From Gracilariopsis chorda (taxonomy: Eukaryota; Rhodophyta; Florideophyceae; Gracilariales; Gracilariaceae), in assembly GCA_003194525.1 (NCBI GenBank), contig NBIV01000001.1, positions 620,001 to 684,000 on the forward strand: a DNA stretch of 64,000 bases. Direction: 5' to 3'. Every line of letters starts with the position of its first letter. The first letter of the stretch is position 1. The position numbers were made by a program, and so were the translations under genes. Below, piece by piece: positions 20,251-32,805 of this stretch. The notes below the pieces were generated by a model. It ran no database searches, had not been told where the DNA came from, and saw only the letters and a list, made by a program, of their open reading frames with translations.

Positions 20251-21459
20251 AGAACATCCAGTGCGTTGGTAGTCACTCGGATTACTTTAGTAGTATGTAA
20301 CTGCCGTCAAAACTGGCGCCGATTGCGGAGGAGGACCCCGCCTTCTTCGCTGGGCAACACGAATGCAATCCACTCTGCTGCCTCATGCAGTAAACAGATC
20401 CCATCATACCAACCCTGGATGGGTCGTATCGCCACCACAGTGTCGAATGAATAGCAATCTTTGATGCGGTAAAGCGGCAGCTGCTATTTGTAGCAGATGT
20501 TACCATCATGATCATATTGAAGCCCACTTCGACGTACCATTCCTGGAGGTGCGCAAGGTTATCGTGAATTATGAAAAGATGACCCAGGTGATGGTGCTTG
20601 AATGCGGTGGACCTCGTACGAAGAGGTAGAAGCATTGTTCGCTAATGTTTTACTGGCACAAACGAATGCAACAGTAGAAAAGCGAGGTCATGATCGTCCT
20701 TTGTAGATGATCGTATCCGTGAGTGAGATTAATTCTGGTTCCCAGCATGGGACGGTGACTCTGATTTCAGTGAGTCCCGTCTTGTCCAAGTCTGCCCCGA
20801 AACTCTTTCCAAAAATAATGGATACCATGTAATTCAATTTTTATCGTCTTTATACGACCAGCGTCCACTCGCAGTTGCGAACAGTGTTTTCTAATCAACC
20901 CTACTGGTGCTCTTCAAGTACTGGTTGCGAACGTGGCCAAGCCACTCAGTGGGTAGTCAAGAAATAATTCCTGTGCTTGGTTCTCACACCACCAGGTAAC
21001 CTTGCCCACGAAAATTCCAGGGGCTGCCATTCTTGGTATAGAAGAACGAAAGAAAGGGAAACACAAATCATTCAACGATGAGCGTAATTCCGATCCCAAC
21101 GTCAAAAGTGAACGAACTACTGAACCCCGTGCGTTACTACCTGATTCAGAACAGGTGCGTACTATAGAGAGACGAGAGGCCCTGGACAATAACCATGTCT
21201 GTGACGCTCACATCCAGACACTACGGGATGTGCTTCGTGCGTTTACACCCATATGATACGACACCGTTGGAACGATAGGAGTAACGAAGCACCTTATTGA
21301 TTGGCTACCGAGCACCCGGGCAATAGCAAGAAATCCCTATCAGGCTGTACTGAAAGCCCTTGAAGAGCAAATGTATTAAATTGAGAGGTTTTCTTGCGCT
21401 GTAGTCACTGATTTCTTTCATTCATCCTGTTTGGCCACTCAGAATCGTTCCGAACTCAG

Positions 21460-24070
21460 ATGGGTCCTCGAGATCTTGTATCGATTACTGACATATTAGA
21501 ACTTTTTAAGTCAAAGAACTTACTCCGGTCCCTCGGATGGACGAGTACAATGACTCACTTAGGATTGATATGGTGTTCACTGCTCTTGATGCCAACTAGG
21601 GTTATTGGCAGGTCTTCATCCGCAAAGAGCACCACGACAAAACTACCTTTGTGCGTCATCAGGGACTATATGTTTTCAAACGAGTGCCATGGGCTTATCT
21701 AATGCTCTTACTACGTTGCAACATGCCATAGACCTTGTACTGGCCTGGTTTGAACACACAACCTCCTTGGTGTATCTCGACGATACAATCGTGTTGTGCA
21801 ACAACTTGGATGATCACATAAACGATGTGAGAAACGTCATGCGGGTATTGCAAGATGTCAGGGCTGCCCTAGAACTCTAAAAGTGTGCGTTATGTATAGA
21901 TCCGGGGGGAAGTATCTTGGATATATACCCCACCTCCGACAGCTTTCGATAAACGAGGTAAAAGTTAACTCGCCGAAGAAGGCGAAACATCCGAGTACGC
22001 AAGCAAAGCTCCTATCATTTCTCGGACTTTGTAATGTATATCTTCAATTCGTTACGAATTTTGCGGAGCCTGTGACAACTATGAATGCTCTATTGAAAAA
22101 TGGACAACCAGTTAAACTGCAACCGTTTCGCAACGCGGAAGCGTCTGCCTTCGCGGCTCTTATCAAGGCATTGATGTCTCCGCCGATGCTCGCACAGCAA
22201 AGTCTTGGTCTACCCTATAAAGTGGAAACTGATGCAACTGATAAACAGGTCTGTTGTGCACTCTTTGAAGGGATCGAAGGCTTTTAATGGTCCCCAATCA
22301 AATATTGATATCAGACATTAAACGTGCACTATCTTTACTGCTCGATTTCGAAAAACGAGTGTCTCGCCGTTCTCTAGGGGCTTGGAACTCATATAAGATA
22401 TCTTATAGGGAACAATTTTCCGGTTTATACGGATCAATTCTGGCTCCGTTGACTCATGGAGATAGCCGAACAGTCAGGACTCCTCATGCGTTGGCACTCC
22501 CGACTCTCGGATATTGACTTCGAAGTACCTGAAAAGAAGAGAACTATTAACATGCAAGCCGGCGCTTTATCCCGCCTGAAAACCTCTGCAGACGCAGAAC
22601 CGGTTGATCATCTCAAAATAACATGTGGTTGAGAGCGATGGACTGGGTACCAAAGATTTTTCTGACGACATTCGTGACGATATGCTCGCTTCCAAAACTT
22701 CAGAGCTCCCTAACGAAAACTCTGTGACGCCCATTTCTCTGCAACAGTGATTTTTGAACAGCAATGTTATCCGTAATGTAAGAAGAATGGCGCTCGCCTC
22801 AATATAGAATATGACCTACCTTTGTCGAAGAAGGATTTGGGATACAATGTCAGGTTGGTTAATTCTTCTCCACAGATTTTGGTGCTCCAATACATACAGA
22901 GACGGGGTTTCAACCTTTCTCGATATGTGAAAATTGGAGCAAACCAGGGCGATAGGAAGTTATATCTGGCTCCCAGCAGATATTTCTACTGGCCTGCCAT
23001 GGCCTTTGACTGTTACGCAGTTCACCGCTCTAATACTTAATGCGCTCTAATACGTAATGCGCTAAGAACAACGTGAAGCTACGGAAATACTCTAAGACGT
23101 TAACGCTGTTCCCAACTCGCGCTCCGCTGGAATTTGTGACCATCGATATATTCAGTGACTTGATTCGGACACCCCGAGGGAACCGATATCTTTTTGAAGG
23201 AACCGACAGGTTCTCAAAACTTTCGCGCACTGTGCCGGTTATACGGATTACTTCTGCAGCACTGACACAATCATTTTTCATTCACTACGTATTTCTTTAC
23301 GATCCACTCGTCGATTTGTTATTTGAAAATGGCCTGCAGTTTTCTTCCATGTCCTTTCAAGACGTGTCTCGTATTGTCGATGTTCATAATGTGTTCGTCA
23401 CTACATATCAATTGCAGGGTAGTGGATAAGTGGAATGATTTAATCGTACGATGCTGAACGCATTACAGTCCTATATTGCGGATCTCGACAAGTATTTGGA
23501 TCTGTACATCGATGCGTTTACGTATGCATACAATACCCAGATACATCGGATCACGCCACTTTCACGTTCTGAGTGGGTTTTGTCGTGAAGTCCACCCCCG
23601 ATGGCAACAGAGTCTCAATAGACATTGCTGGCGTACCCATAACCGTGGGTACACAAAAACAACTGGAGGGAGTTTTTAAAGAAGATGATACCGGTTGCCC
23701 GGAAATCTATTTACAAAGCTCAACTTGCATAGAAGGGCAATTTTGACAGCAAATAGCTTCAACTGCTACCACAGGCTAATACAAATGAATTTGGATTCCT
23801 TCGTGAGGAGTACTATAATCATGAAACAGAAAAGTGTCATAAGCCTTGTCCAATCGTTGTCGGACCTCATCGCATGGTTTCCACTGGCAACGACACAGTC
23901 GTCTTACGCATTAACGACCAACAAAAACTGATTTCGAGCGACTGAACTACTCTACCTCCTCACACTCTTCCAGCTCTTGATACGTGGAATACTTCCCAGT
24001 GTACTCTTGACTCAGAAGACCCACTCGAAGTTCAATATCCATCGTGAACAGGAATTGTAGCGCATTTAGA
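21460..24070 (+). pseudogene. Gypsy pol relic (copy 3): RT, RNase H, integrase
   Basis: RT keeps TTSLVYLDDTIVLCN at about 21,750-21,800. The connection and RNase H start are at 21,900-22,285 (KYLGYIPHLRQL, FLGLCNVYLQF, KVETDATDKQVCCALFE). The integrase zinc region near 22,950-23,040 shows FYWPAMAFDCYAV, and the core at 23,073-23,429 shows RAPLEFVTIDIFSD and DRFSKLSRTVPV. The second catalytic motif is LLFENGLQF, where SDNGPQF is expected, so that Asp is lost. Multiple stops separate these blocks. Confidence 0.8.
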
Positions 24071-25254
24071 TCGTGGGCTATCGGACGTACCGAAGGAAAC
24101 GGATCTCCGTCTTCAAGCAAAAATCCCCAAGTACTCTGGTTTGTTCCGCTCGAGCGAAACCGCCACTCAAACTACTCACTCATATGGCTCCGCCAAACGA
24201 GGGGGACGGAGGTGCAACCGCTGTCGATTTACCAGGGTCGCCAAGGAAAATTGTTCCTGAGCATCAAATGATAATTGCACAGTGCGATATGTATAAGTGC
24301 AGCCCTGCAGGCAAAATGGGAACCTCATTTGGGATAGAGCTCGAAAGGAAAACACTGGTGTATCAGCTCCTGCCCTCGTCGCTCGCTGGGTGGAATCAGG
24401 ACTTCACATTTGTCATACCACGCAATTAATTGCTCCTCGAATTGGTGGCGAGCTGCACCCGGTATCAACGGACCCTGAACTTGGTTATATTAACGAGAAA
24501 TACGGCCTTGATGTGATGTGCACTACGCTTTGGTGCTTGTAAGTCACGCTCGGTGCGACTACCGAGGCTTTCTTAAAACGTCGATGATTTAGGACGTTGA
24601 TACGAGCACCACGATGTGTGGGAACTTCATGCGTACGTGTGGCACACGGCGCAGAGCTTTTATACTCATGTGGATATAACACGCTTACAGCGTAACTAAG
24701 AAATGAGGCGTATTAGTAACGCAAACTGTACCCGAGTAAAGGACAACCCGTGGTACTTACCGGCGTTGGTTGGCCTGAAGTGGCACCGACAATGTGTGGA
24801 TGTCAGATAGAGACGGTCATCCAATAAGGATGCAGTGTTTATGCACCGTAGGCTGTCGGTCCGTCTCCATGCCCAGGAATTGCTGCAAACGATTATCGCC
24901 AAACGGTAATCCTGGCCCTCTAAGGAACTAGACGAGTCTCAGACGCTACTAATCGCCGGCTATTGGCCACTTGGGATCTCATTTGGTTACTTAAGACTCA
25001 AATAAGCTATTTCTGTCTACGTAGACCTTCTTTAACACGCCGAGGTGCGGAAAACAAAAGTTAGTTTTCAACTGATACCTCGGGAATACATAAAATAATT
25101 TCCACGTCCCTGGTGACCCAGAACCAAAATACCCTCCATTAGGGTTGGAAACCAGTTCCTTGGTACCCCTGAATTCGTACCTTGCATGGGAAGCTATCAT
25201 GGGAGACAAGATGTCGGACAGATATCCCATATAATTTGTTATCAGACGGGTCGT

Positions 25255-25390
25255 GCGTCACAAATATGACCCACAAAGAGGTGGTTTATTATCTAATTCG
25301 TTGGTACGGATAAAATCTGAAAGACGACACGATCGAACCCATCGAACAGCTGTCTAGATCAAAGATCTCTCAATATAACCGAAGGACTCG
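25255..25390 (+). pseudogene. Chromodomain scrap of gypsy copy 3
   Basis: Translation gives VVYYLIRWYG, a TAA, then NLKDDTIEPIEQLSRSKISQ. This lines up with copies 1 and 2 (RWYGYGPSEDTHEPIEHL and RWYGYPPEEDTWEPIENL). It is about 1.2 kb beyond the last integrase block, comparable to the linker in copy 2. Confidence 0.65.
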
Positions 25391-25450
25391 GACAACCATA
25401 CCAATGAAGGTTGATAAAGTCCAAGTACAGTAAAAACGTACCCAGTACCC

Positions 25451-25816
25451 AAACTGTATTCCGTGACCACGAAGCGGAGAATCTCGAATAAGAGAAGAAA
25501 AAGAAGATACCTACGGATGAAACAAAAAGTGGATGAGCACTAGTACTTAGAAGATTAGTGGATTAGCTTGTATACCAGATTCACGTTTTAAAGAAGAGAG
25601 GTCATGATAATGAAGAACGATACGAAGTGGAGAATGCAGAAGAAGCATGAGGAAAGAAGTACCGAGCACCACAACTTTGGTTTATTCCAGACGCTATCCA
25701 AAGATCCATCACTGATACGTGAAGGTTCGAATACTGATGACACGTTGTTCCGACGAAAGACTGGCACCAAAGTGACTGTTTAACTGCGAATAGTTTGCTG
25801 TGGCGAGAGGCAGGAC
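25451..25816. other. Unassigned stretch with a GAAG-rich start
   Basis: A purine-rich run near 25,485-25,510 may be the polypurine tract of gypsy copy 3. Nothing else is recognised. Confidence 0.35.
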
Positions 25817-26340
25817 CTATTCAACATCTTCTATGTTCGGAGTTACAGGGATTCCAATGTTTTTGAGATTCTGGGGTAACGCAGTAACCCTAAAAGAGAT
25901 TTTTGGAATAATAGGAGTGCATTCAGAGCGTGCATGGCCGTTTTGGATCACGCTCGGAAGCTGAATGGTTAGCATCCAGAGGTCTTTGAACCTCGGTTCC
26001 TGGCCAACACTCGACGTATCCAAATGGAATTCTCAAGGAGCACAAGTGCTACGCAGATGGAGTGCTGATGATACATTTTGCATTCCATTTATAATCCAAC
26101 TATAATCCTTTGAAAGCGGCCGTACGGCATTTGCAATCAGCGCGACATCCGAAAAATGAAGAAAATGCAATTTTTGTGCGCTGGAGGTATCTATTTGGAG
26201 GATACAGGGAGCTCTGTCCGACCCCAAATGGAGTGCGAGACCTTTGAATATTGCACTCCAACTGCTCTCTCGAAAGTGCAAAACGTTTTTCTAGGGTAAA
26301 CTGAGGGTCCGGTAAAACTGTGAGCGATACGCTCACTAGA
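25817..26340 (-). repeat. Dispersed repeat A, copy 3 (inverted)
   Basis: On the minus strand it carries the same middle block as 14,815-15,240: TTGCACTTTCGAGAG, GTGCAATATTCAAAGGT, then ATCCTCCAAATA, and further on ARSxCTPIIPK when translated. The outer blocks shared by copies 1 and 2 are not recognisable. The match continues over more than 400 bp with many substitutions and small gaps. Confidence 0.65.
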
Positions 26341-26421
26341 GCTTGCGGCTCACTCATCTGAGTTAGGAAGCCCTACCCCTCGGGAACAACCGATTGGTTT
26401 GACGCCCCAGCATTGCTCGAA

Positions 26422-27490
26422 TCAACCAAATCCACTACCCGTCCAACTCTCCTTGGCCTCGTGCTCCATCATCGGATCACCGAAGTTGACCAACGGCCCA
26501 TAGTCGTCACGGAACACGATTCCTGCCAGACTACCCGCTCGTATGGTCTCCGAAAAGGTACATTGTTCGAGTGCATGAGCACGAGAAACCATTTCACCCA
26601 CAAATAGGTCGTACAAAACGAAGTCTAGAGCAGTTGGATGCCGGTGGCCCAGAGATTTGCCAGGAGAATTTCTTGGACCATGAGAACGGTTGTCCCATGG
26701 AACGGCTGGCTCATGGAACGGTATCCCAGTTGACCTGGTAGTTCAAATCCACGATGTATAATAGTTCATCCACGTTGTGTTGGAATACCAATGGAACTAA
26801 CAAGTCAAGCTGTTTGATGATCCTCCGAACAATCGGCGGTATGAAGCAAAGACGCCAGTGCTCGTACACTTTCTGGAGGAGCATAAAAGTTACGCAGGTA
26901 GCCCATTCTGTGGCAATGAGTGACCAATCACTGGAATTCGTATCATCAATGATGAAGGAACTTACATAAATCAGACAGGGATGCAGTTCTGTGAAACCCC
27001 TCTGGGGTACCTCAACTTGATGCCACCACGGTGGTAACGCTGCGCAGCGTCCACTGAATCTTTGCGTGAGAAACCTCTTGGTTTTTATATGGGTGTAAAG
27101 AATAAGCTATCCGTGTCGAGAACGTGCCTTGTGCTCAAACTGACTCTTCTTGGAGAACGCCGCAGGAGGTTCGTAGAGTCGGATGAACTTCAACACCACA
27201 GGGATTATTGGTATCACCCAAAACAGTATATCAGACTCGATGGTAACCTTCGTCGCCTTTTCGTAGTGAGCCGTGGGGAAGTGGGCCGGTTTATCCCCAT
27301 AGGAAAATTTGTGGTAGATGCGATATCTCCAGACGTCACAGTCGTATTCACCAGAAATCAGGCGCTGACTGACAGTATGCATATGCTGCTTATACGCGAG
27401 TCGCATCATTTCGTCTCTGGCTCTATACAGGTTCTCTCCACGGCGGAGATATATTCTTAAAAGGTTAACATCCAACGCAGTGCATCTCAT
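26422..27490 (-). pseudogene. Relic B, copy 1: decayed gene of an unrecognised family
   Basis: The minus strand encodes, across frame breaks, blocks that recur in the same order at 39,600-40,337: QFEHKARSRHG, then YEHWRLCFIPP, then NVDELLYIVDLNYQVNWDTVP split by little change, then SRAHAL and DDYGPLVNFGDPMMEHEA. Conservation at protein level between two diverged copies shows an ancestral coding sequence of at least 330 codons. It carries no zinc knuckle, protease or polymerase motif. A gag-type protein of an unassigned retroelement is possible but unproven. Confidence 0.55.
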
Positions 27491-27617
27491 TCAATCACCG
27501 AAAGTGGGCACGTCCACTGAAAGCCGACCTGCAAGAACTCATTCGTGTGCGTAGGACTGGATAAGCGGTCGGTTAGAACCCCAGACGGGTGAAACCGAAG
27601 AGTTCGAGCATAAGTCA

Positions 27618-27981
27618 ATGGATTTTGTAACGGGTCCCGTTATTCCAGCGGTACCTAGTGGACCGAAGTAATATGTAGGCATTGCTCTCGGTTCAAGTGC
27701 TGCACCTCACCCAACAAGTACGCAAAGCCAATGACCCGACATTTGCGTCGCTCTTAAGTTCCATTTCACGCACCACAATTTCCAACAACGCTCAACTACT
27801 ACTCAAATCTACCAGTCTTATGCAAACTGACTACCAATTCCTGTGAAATTTGCTCAAAACATGACGCAAGCAGTATGTGGATCTCAGCAAAATGCTCATT
27901 GCGTACGCAAACCAGTTGGTCGACGAGCATAATGTGGCAGAGCTGGATCTATTTCTTGGTGAGCACTTGACTCTTCCATAA
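27618..27981 (+). pseudogene. Decayed helical reading frame of unknown family
   Basis: A frame from 27,679 to the TAA at 27,981 is coherent and helix-rich (VLHLTQQVRKAND, KMLIAYANQLVDEHNVAELD). It is interrupted only by TGA at 27,844 and 27,862. A second frame just upstream, from ATG 27,618, reads MDFVTGPVIPAVPSGPK and may be its N-terminus after a shift. It is divergent from relic B copy 1. No family is recognised. Confidence 0.35.
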
Positions 27982-29968
27982 GCGACGACTGTACAACCTG
28001 ACCTTGGAACTCAGAGTCTAACATCGCCATTGTACTATCATTCCCGAGTTTGCATATCATTATGCACCTACTATTGTACCGCCTCATAACTTGGACTTGG
28101 AGATGAGTGTGCAAGTTATGGTCATTCAGAACGTGCTGCATCCTGCTGTGGTCAACGAAAAGCCGTTTCAGTAGTGCAGGTCAGTAAATATACCATACAG
28201 GTGGCTCCATTTGAAGAGAACGGGCAAGTGCTGGAACAAAAACTTCTCCATCGTATGGACTTCAATTTTTTTTTGCACGTATCTGTATGAATCGAAGGCA
28301 GTTTCACATACATATTGAATTTGCAGCAACTCTCCAGAAAGGAATGGAAATACCTTTTATGGCTTCATGGATGGGCAATCCAGCTTTTTCTGCGTGGGTC
28401 AGTTGTAAGTTGAATTGTCCTGTGTTCGAAGGAATAAAAATGTGCTACTTCTACATGACCCATAACTTACACTAAAGAGTGTGCAAACACATTATCATAG
28501 CAAATCCAATGCTGCCTGAAGCCATTAAGTTCTGCATCCCTCCACAACCGTAATAATATTTGTTGTGCCCTTCATTCATTGAAATTAACTATTTGATTTT
28601 TTCATTTTGCTTTCTCCACTTATTTTATCTCCCCACTGCCTCACTCTTCCAATGCGGCGCACGGCGCCGCCAGCAACCGAAAACATCTTTTTCCTATGCC
28701 TTAGTATTAGTAACTGGTGTCATTGCTGACATGTTCTTGTGTGGTCCACAAAAGTCTAGTCAGAAATGACGCATTGGACGCAACATTTTGCTTTGTTTGG
28801 AAAGGTGTCTGAGATTCCTTTTCTTGATAAACTTTCTTGAACAAGTCTGATATATGTGTTTTCGGGAACTCCCTTCTAATTCCGTGTAAGTGTACTTAAA
28901 GTTCTAGAGGTAGAACGGTAATCATCCAATCGACCGCTAAATTATCCTGATTGACGCATGGCACATCCATTTGGCTTCTTTGTCCGGCTTAACTTAGTAG
29001 TAAACGAGTCTGACGGTCCCCAAACTTTGATAACTTAAAGACCAAGACGCCTTTACTTCTAATATAGCACTTCTTGAAGAACATAGGTAAGTACGGAGTA
29101 CCGTATCACCTTTTTGAAAGCGTGGAGCTATCAATCTGAACCGCTGTTTCGCGTTTTATCCAGATTGGCTATAGATACAATTCAGGCATCGGTCATAAAG
29201 AAATAAGCCAAATATGCATCACGACATGCATATCCACTTAAAAGCCGTGGCGGTAGCAAGGAGCATAATACGTCTTTGTCCCATTGTTCACATTTAACTA
29301 ACCTGGCAAGATTTGCCCAATGCTTTGACTGCAGTTGCGGATGGAGGAAGGCTTAACACAATGACGGAGACTTAGCTGTATTTCGTTCAAAGCCTGCAGT
29401 AATTGAGCTCCTGTTGACTTTTGAACTGTCATTCGTGGACAATCGAAGTTGTGGAAATAACGGTACATCAAAATTTGCAAAACGGTACCTCTCATATAAA
29501 CAAATACACTGTTAATGTGTTCTATTGTATCGAATAAATCCTCAACGATGGACCGCGTCACAAGTTATTGCGACTACGTAGAGTGTTGGTTCACAAACTC
29601 TCACTATATTTATCGGATTTTACAGTATAACCTGCTGTCCCTTATCTGTTTGGTGTCTTGAGTTTTTTGTTTCCTATATAAGCGCCACCATGCAATGTCT
29701 TGCTTTGTTCTAAACGATAGATCATAAAATTACCGCTAATAAGTTCTCTCCTGTTTTTATGCTATCTTAAACGACCACTAAGTTGGGAACAGAGGTGCAA
29801 TGGTTTAAAATGGTTGGAAGTCGATGGTGATGATCCTAGTTCAAGTTCAGAGCATCCATCGGGGTTAATATATACAGTTTCTAGAGTAGTTCTATCAGGG
29901 GCACTATTGAATGAGAAATCGTCCGGGTTAAACAGCATTATGGTTGGTCTTATCGCTGGCCTTGATAC
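27982..29968. other. Unassigned stretch
   Basis: No gene, RNA or repeat recognised. Short AT-rich frames only. The last few hundred bases flank the LTR of gypsy copy 2. Confidence 0.4.
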
Positions 29969-30878
29969 TTTGGAGCAATGCGTTTGCGTAATATCCGCGC
30001 GGATGCGACTCATAAGAGTATGAAGTGGTCGCTGCAATGTCTCTAGGGTATATGAGTTGGACTCACGTGGAGTGATACTCAGTGGATGGTTTAATGTGTG
30101 CACGTTCACCTAGGAAAGTAGGAATCTGGAGTCGATTGCAGAATGATGGACGCGTGTGTGCGTGTGCTACAGCGCCATGCTGTGATGTTATGTTTTACTT
30201 GGGACGGCCCCTCACGGTGCCTGACACTGGTCTAGCCACGTGTGTGGACCTGAGGAGGTGCGCACTATTTTAGTTAATTATTAATGTATATTTCTGTAGT
30301 GTACCTACTTAGGTGAGCGCGACCTCACTTTCGCGGGCACGAAGTAAAGTCAACCCGAGTCTTCGGTGGCACATAAGTGTTCAGTTTAACATGAAGAGTC
30401 CGACTCTGGACTGTATTGCCTTTGCAGCATGCACTACTCCAGCCGGAGGGTCACCGCAATGGGTTTGTACTATCTACCCGCTCCGTACGACTACAGATAT
30501 ACTGTGTTCAATAATTGTCGTGTGATTTCTTTTTTTTTGTGCTACAAATATCGACCGTGTATTATGTATTCTTTTTTTGTTTCTTGTTGCTTTCGCACCC
30601 ACCGTCGGGTCTGTTCCCGATGTCCGCACGACTCGTTGGGTGATTCCTTTCTGTTAGTGGATAGCCCTTTTTTCTGGGTTTGCACTGCTCCACTGTACGC
30701 GTGTTCCACCGTTTCCTGGTTTTACCGTTACTGTTTACATCCGTGGCATTTCCGAACTACCGTCGGTCTTAGACCCGACACCTGGGTAGACGAAGGGCTC
30801 CACTGCTGAGTCTACCTCGCAAGAGGGCAGGGACTCGGACATCCTTGAGTGTCACTCATTCCCAAGTTTTGCACTACA
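29969..30878 (+). repeat. 5' LTR of gypsy copy 2 (about 910 bp)
   Basis: It starts TTTGGAGCAAT, a mutated form of TGTGGTGCAAC, and ends TTTTGCACTACA. It matches the solo LTR at 45,687-46,623 over its whole length, including GACTCATAAGAGT near the start and GTACCTACTTAGGTGAGCGCGAC after the promoter region. The end is fixed by the primer site two bases downstream. Confidence 0.85.
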
Positions 30879-30880
30879 AG

Positions 30881-30898
30881 TAGTCTCCCGACCTAGAA
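30881..30898 (+). other. Mutated primer binding site of gypsy copy 2
   Basis: Reads TAGTCTCCCGACCTAGAA, identical to copy 1 except TAG for TGG. The change destroys the pairing with the tRNA CCA end. Confidence 0.7.
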
Positions 30899-31103
30899 TG
30901 GTTTAACCAGGATCGGTTGTTTCAAGCTGATACCATTTCTGGTGTGTTTCCTGGGAATAAGACTCACGTGAAAAGGGAAGAACTGGTTATTAGTTGGACC
31001 GTCGTATTGTTGTCCTGTGACCTCGGTTTAGGTTTGCTTTGTTTTAATTGTTTGCCTGTTCCCTTCTGCGGATGTTTCGTGATCGAGCTCTTAAGTATTC
31101 TGA

Positions 31104-32805
31104 GTGGATTGGTTGGCTAAGTTTGAAATGCCACCACCCTGGAAGGGTTCTCGTGCAGGTTCTTCAGGCGCTGTTCCGCCTGCTGCACCGCGTTCGCATG
31201 GTTCTGCTGCAGAGAATTCACCTACTGATGAGCTCATTCCGGATGTTCGGAGAGCACCCTCTGTTGCTTTGGGTCCACGAGAAGTCACTGTGGTTATCCA
31301 ACCGGTGGTTAGGACCCTTTCTGCGGTTGTTCCGGGTCGCAACGTTGCAACGGAGTTATCTCGACTTGAGTCCCGTATGTACAGTGCTGCTGCGACACAT
31401 GTGGAACTATTGCAGATTATTACCGAGTTATGTGGTAAGGTTGACGACGCACAAGTTCAGGATGTCTCTTCTGATTCACGTCGATTGAGACAGGACTTGA
31501 ATTCCGTTTTGGAACATCTTGGTACACCCAAATCGCTTATGAATGGTTATGAGGTATTTAACGAGGAAGTTCGTGAAACAGTAACTCAAATCTACTCCCA
31601 TTTGGATATTCTGGAAGAAACAATCCGAATGGATGAAGCCGTCGACGCACGTATTCCCGACGAGAATGCCTCGGTGGGTTCGATTCACCGTTCGGTTAAA
31701 TGAAGTCATCGTAAGTCCAAGAAGGAAGCTCGCATCCATTCGGACTCGTTAGGTTTTGATTCTGATAGCTGTTTGAGTGGTTCTTCGTCAGATTTATCGG
31801 TTTCCGATTTTGATCGTGGACGATCTCGAGCGTCACGCACAAAGGCTTTATACCTTAGTCAAGGAGTTATTCGCTCTCGCGAGAAAAAGTGGCGCCATCT
31901 GGTACTCAAAGAGTCAAAACCTACAATTCCTCTTTACAAGAAGCTGTTATCGTATCGATTCTATCGGCTCAACCATTCATCAAATGATCGATGATCACGG
32001 GGATCTGGAAAAGTCAAGGACTACATAAAAATAATGAGTATCATCTTACAGAGGCGGTTCTCCGGTGAAGACCCAATCTTGGTTCTTGACACACTCCCGA
32101 AGTTCGTTCAGGAGGCTGATATACTTGGAATGAGTGAAGCACAAGCGTATGTCACTCTAACGTACTTTCTAGCCGGTATAGTTGAAGATCAGTTTACATC
32201 CGTACGTGGATCTTCCCATTCCTCGGGGGGTGGGATAAACTCGTGGCCGGAAGCGTTTCAATACCTACTTTAACATCCATCTTGCAGGGAGTGACCCAGA
32301 ATCGTTGGGAACTACGGATATCCTGTCAACATCGAATCCGACCGTGGATGGAGACCCCGAGCGTTACGGAAACGTTAGAGTTACAGCCGCTCCAATCGCT
32401 TATGCAAACAACAGTACACGTCACACCCATCTAGGTTGGAAGGACACTGCACAACACCGGGTGGAGAATCGTTCATCCAATGCTTCAGCCCCACCGATAT
32501 GTTATATTGGCTACCTTCCCGGTCATATCGCACCGAATTGCGATTTCTCCGCGAAGGATGGGTTAAAGATAATCGATCAGTACGAAGCCATCAAACTTGA
32601 GGAAAAGAATCGCGTTAACAGTAACTCTTATAAACAACAGAAGTTCGTGCAAGCATACCTGCACCAGGTGTCCACAGACAATGCTGTTCGTAAACCTAAC
32701 CTTGGTAACAAGGTGAAGAAGGTTGTACCCGCGATTGGGGTTCGTCACGAACCCATCGAAGTGGATGTTTCACCGAATTCGGTGCTACTCGTTTCGAAGA
32801 ACTAA
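31104..32805 (+). pseudogene. Gypsy gag relic (copy 2)
   Basis: The first part is open at 31,104-31,703 and parallels copy 1 (Pro/Gly/Ser-rich head, then a helical region VELLQIITELCGK and DSRRLRQDLNSVLEHL). A shift precedes 31,773. The capsid block is at 32,034-32,273 (FSGEDPILVLDTLPKFVQEADILGMSEAQAY). About 150 codons present in copy 1 after it are deleted. The C-terminal part, 32,305-32,805, holds a ruined zinc knuckle, ICYIGYLPGHIAPNC, where the second Cys is Gly. Confidence 0.85.

Larger units (their letters stand above)
18650..25450 (+). mobile_element. Ty3/gypsy chromodomain element, decayed copy 3
   Basis: Pieces appear in the right order on the plus strand: a gag coiled segment near 18,960-19,350 (HVSLLQEVNKLRQK against HVGLLQEMTKIRQR in copy 1), gag capsid near 19,650-19,800 (FSGEDPIPTADFLNRF, MSEAQAFLALPHF), RT near 21,540-21,880 (VYLDD), RNase H and integrase to about 23,600, and a chromodomain scrap at 25,255-25,390 (LIRWYG..LKDDTIEPIEQL). 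Stops and shifts are everywhere. No LTR is recognised. This is the oldest of the three copies by appearance. Confidence 0.8.
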
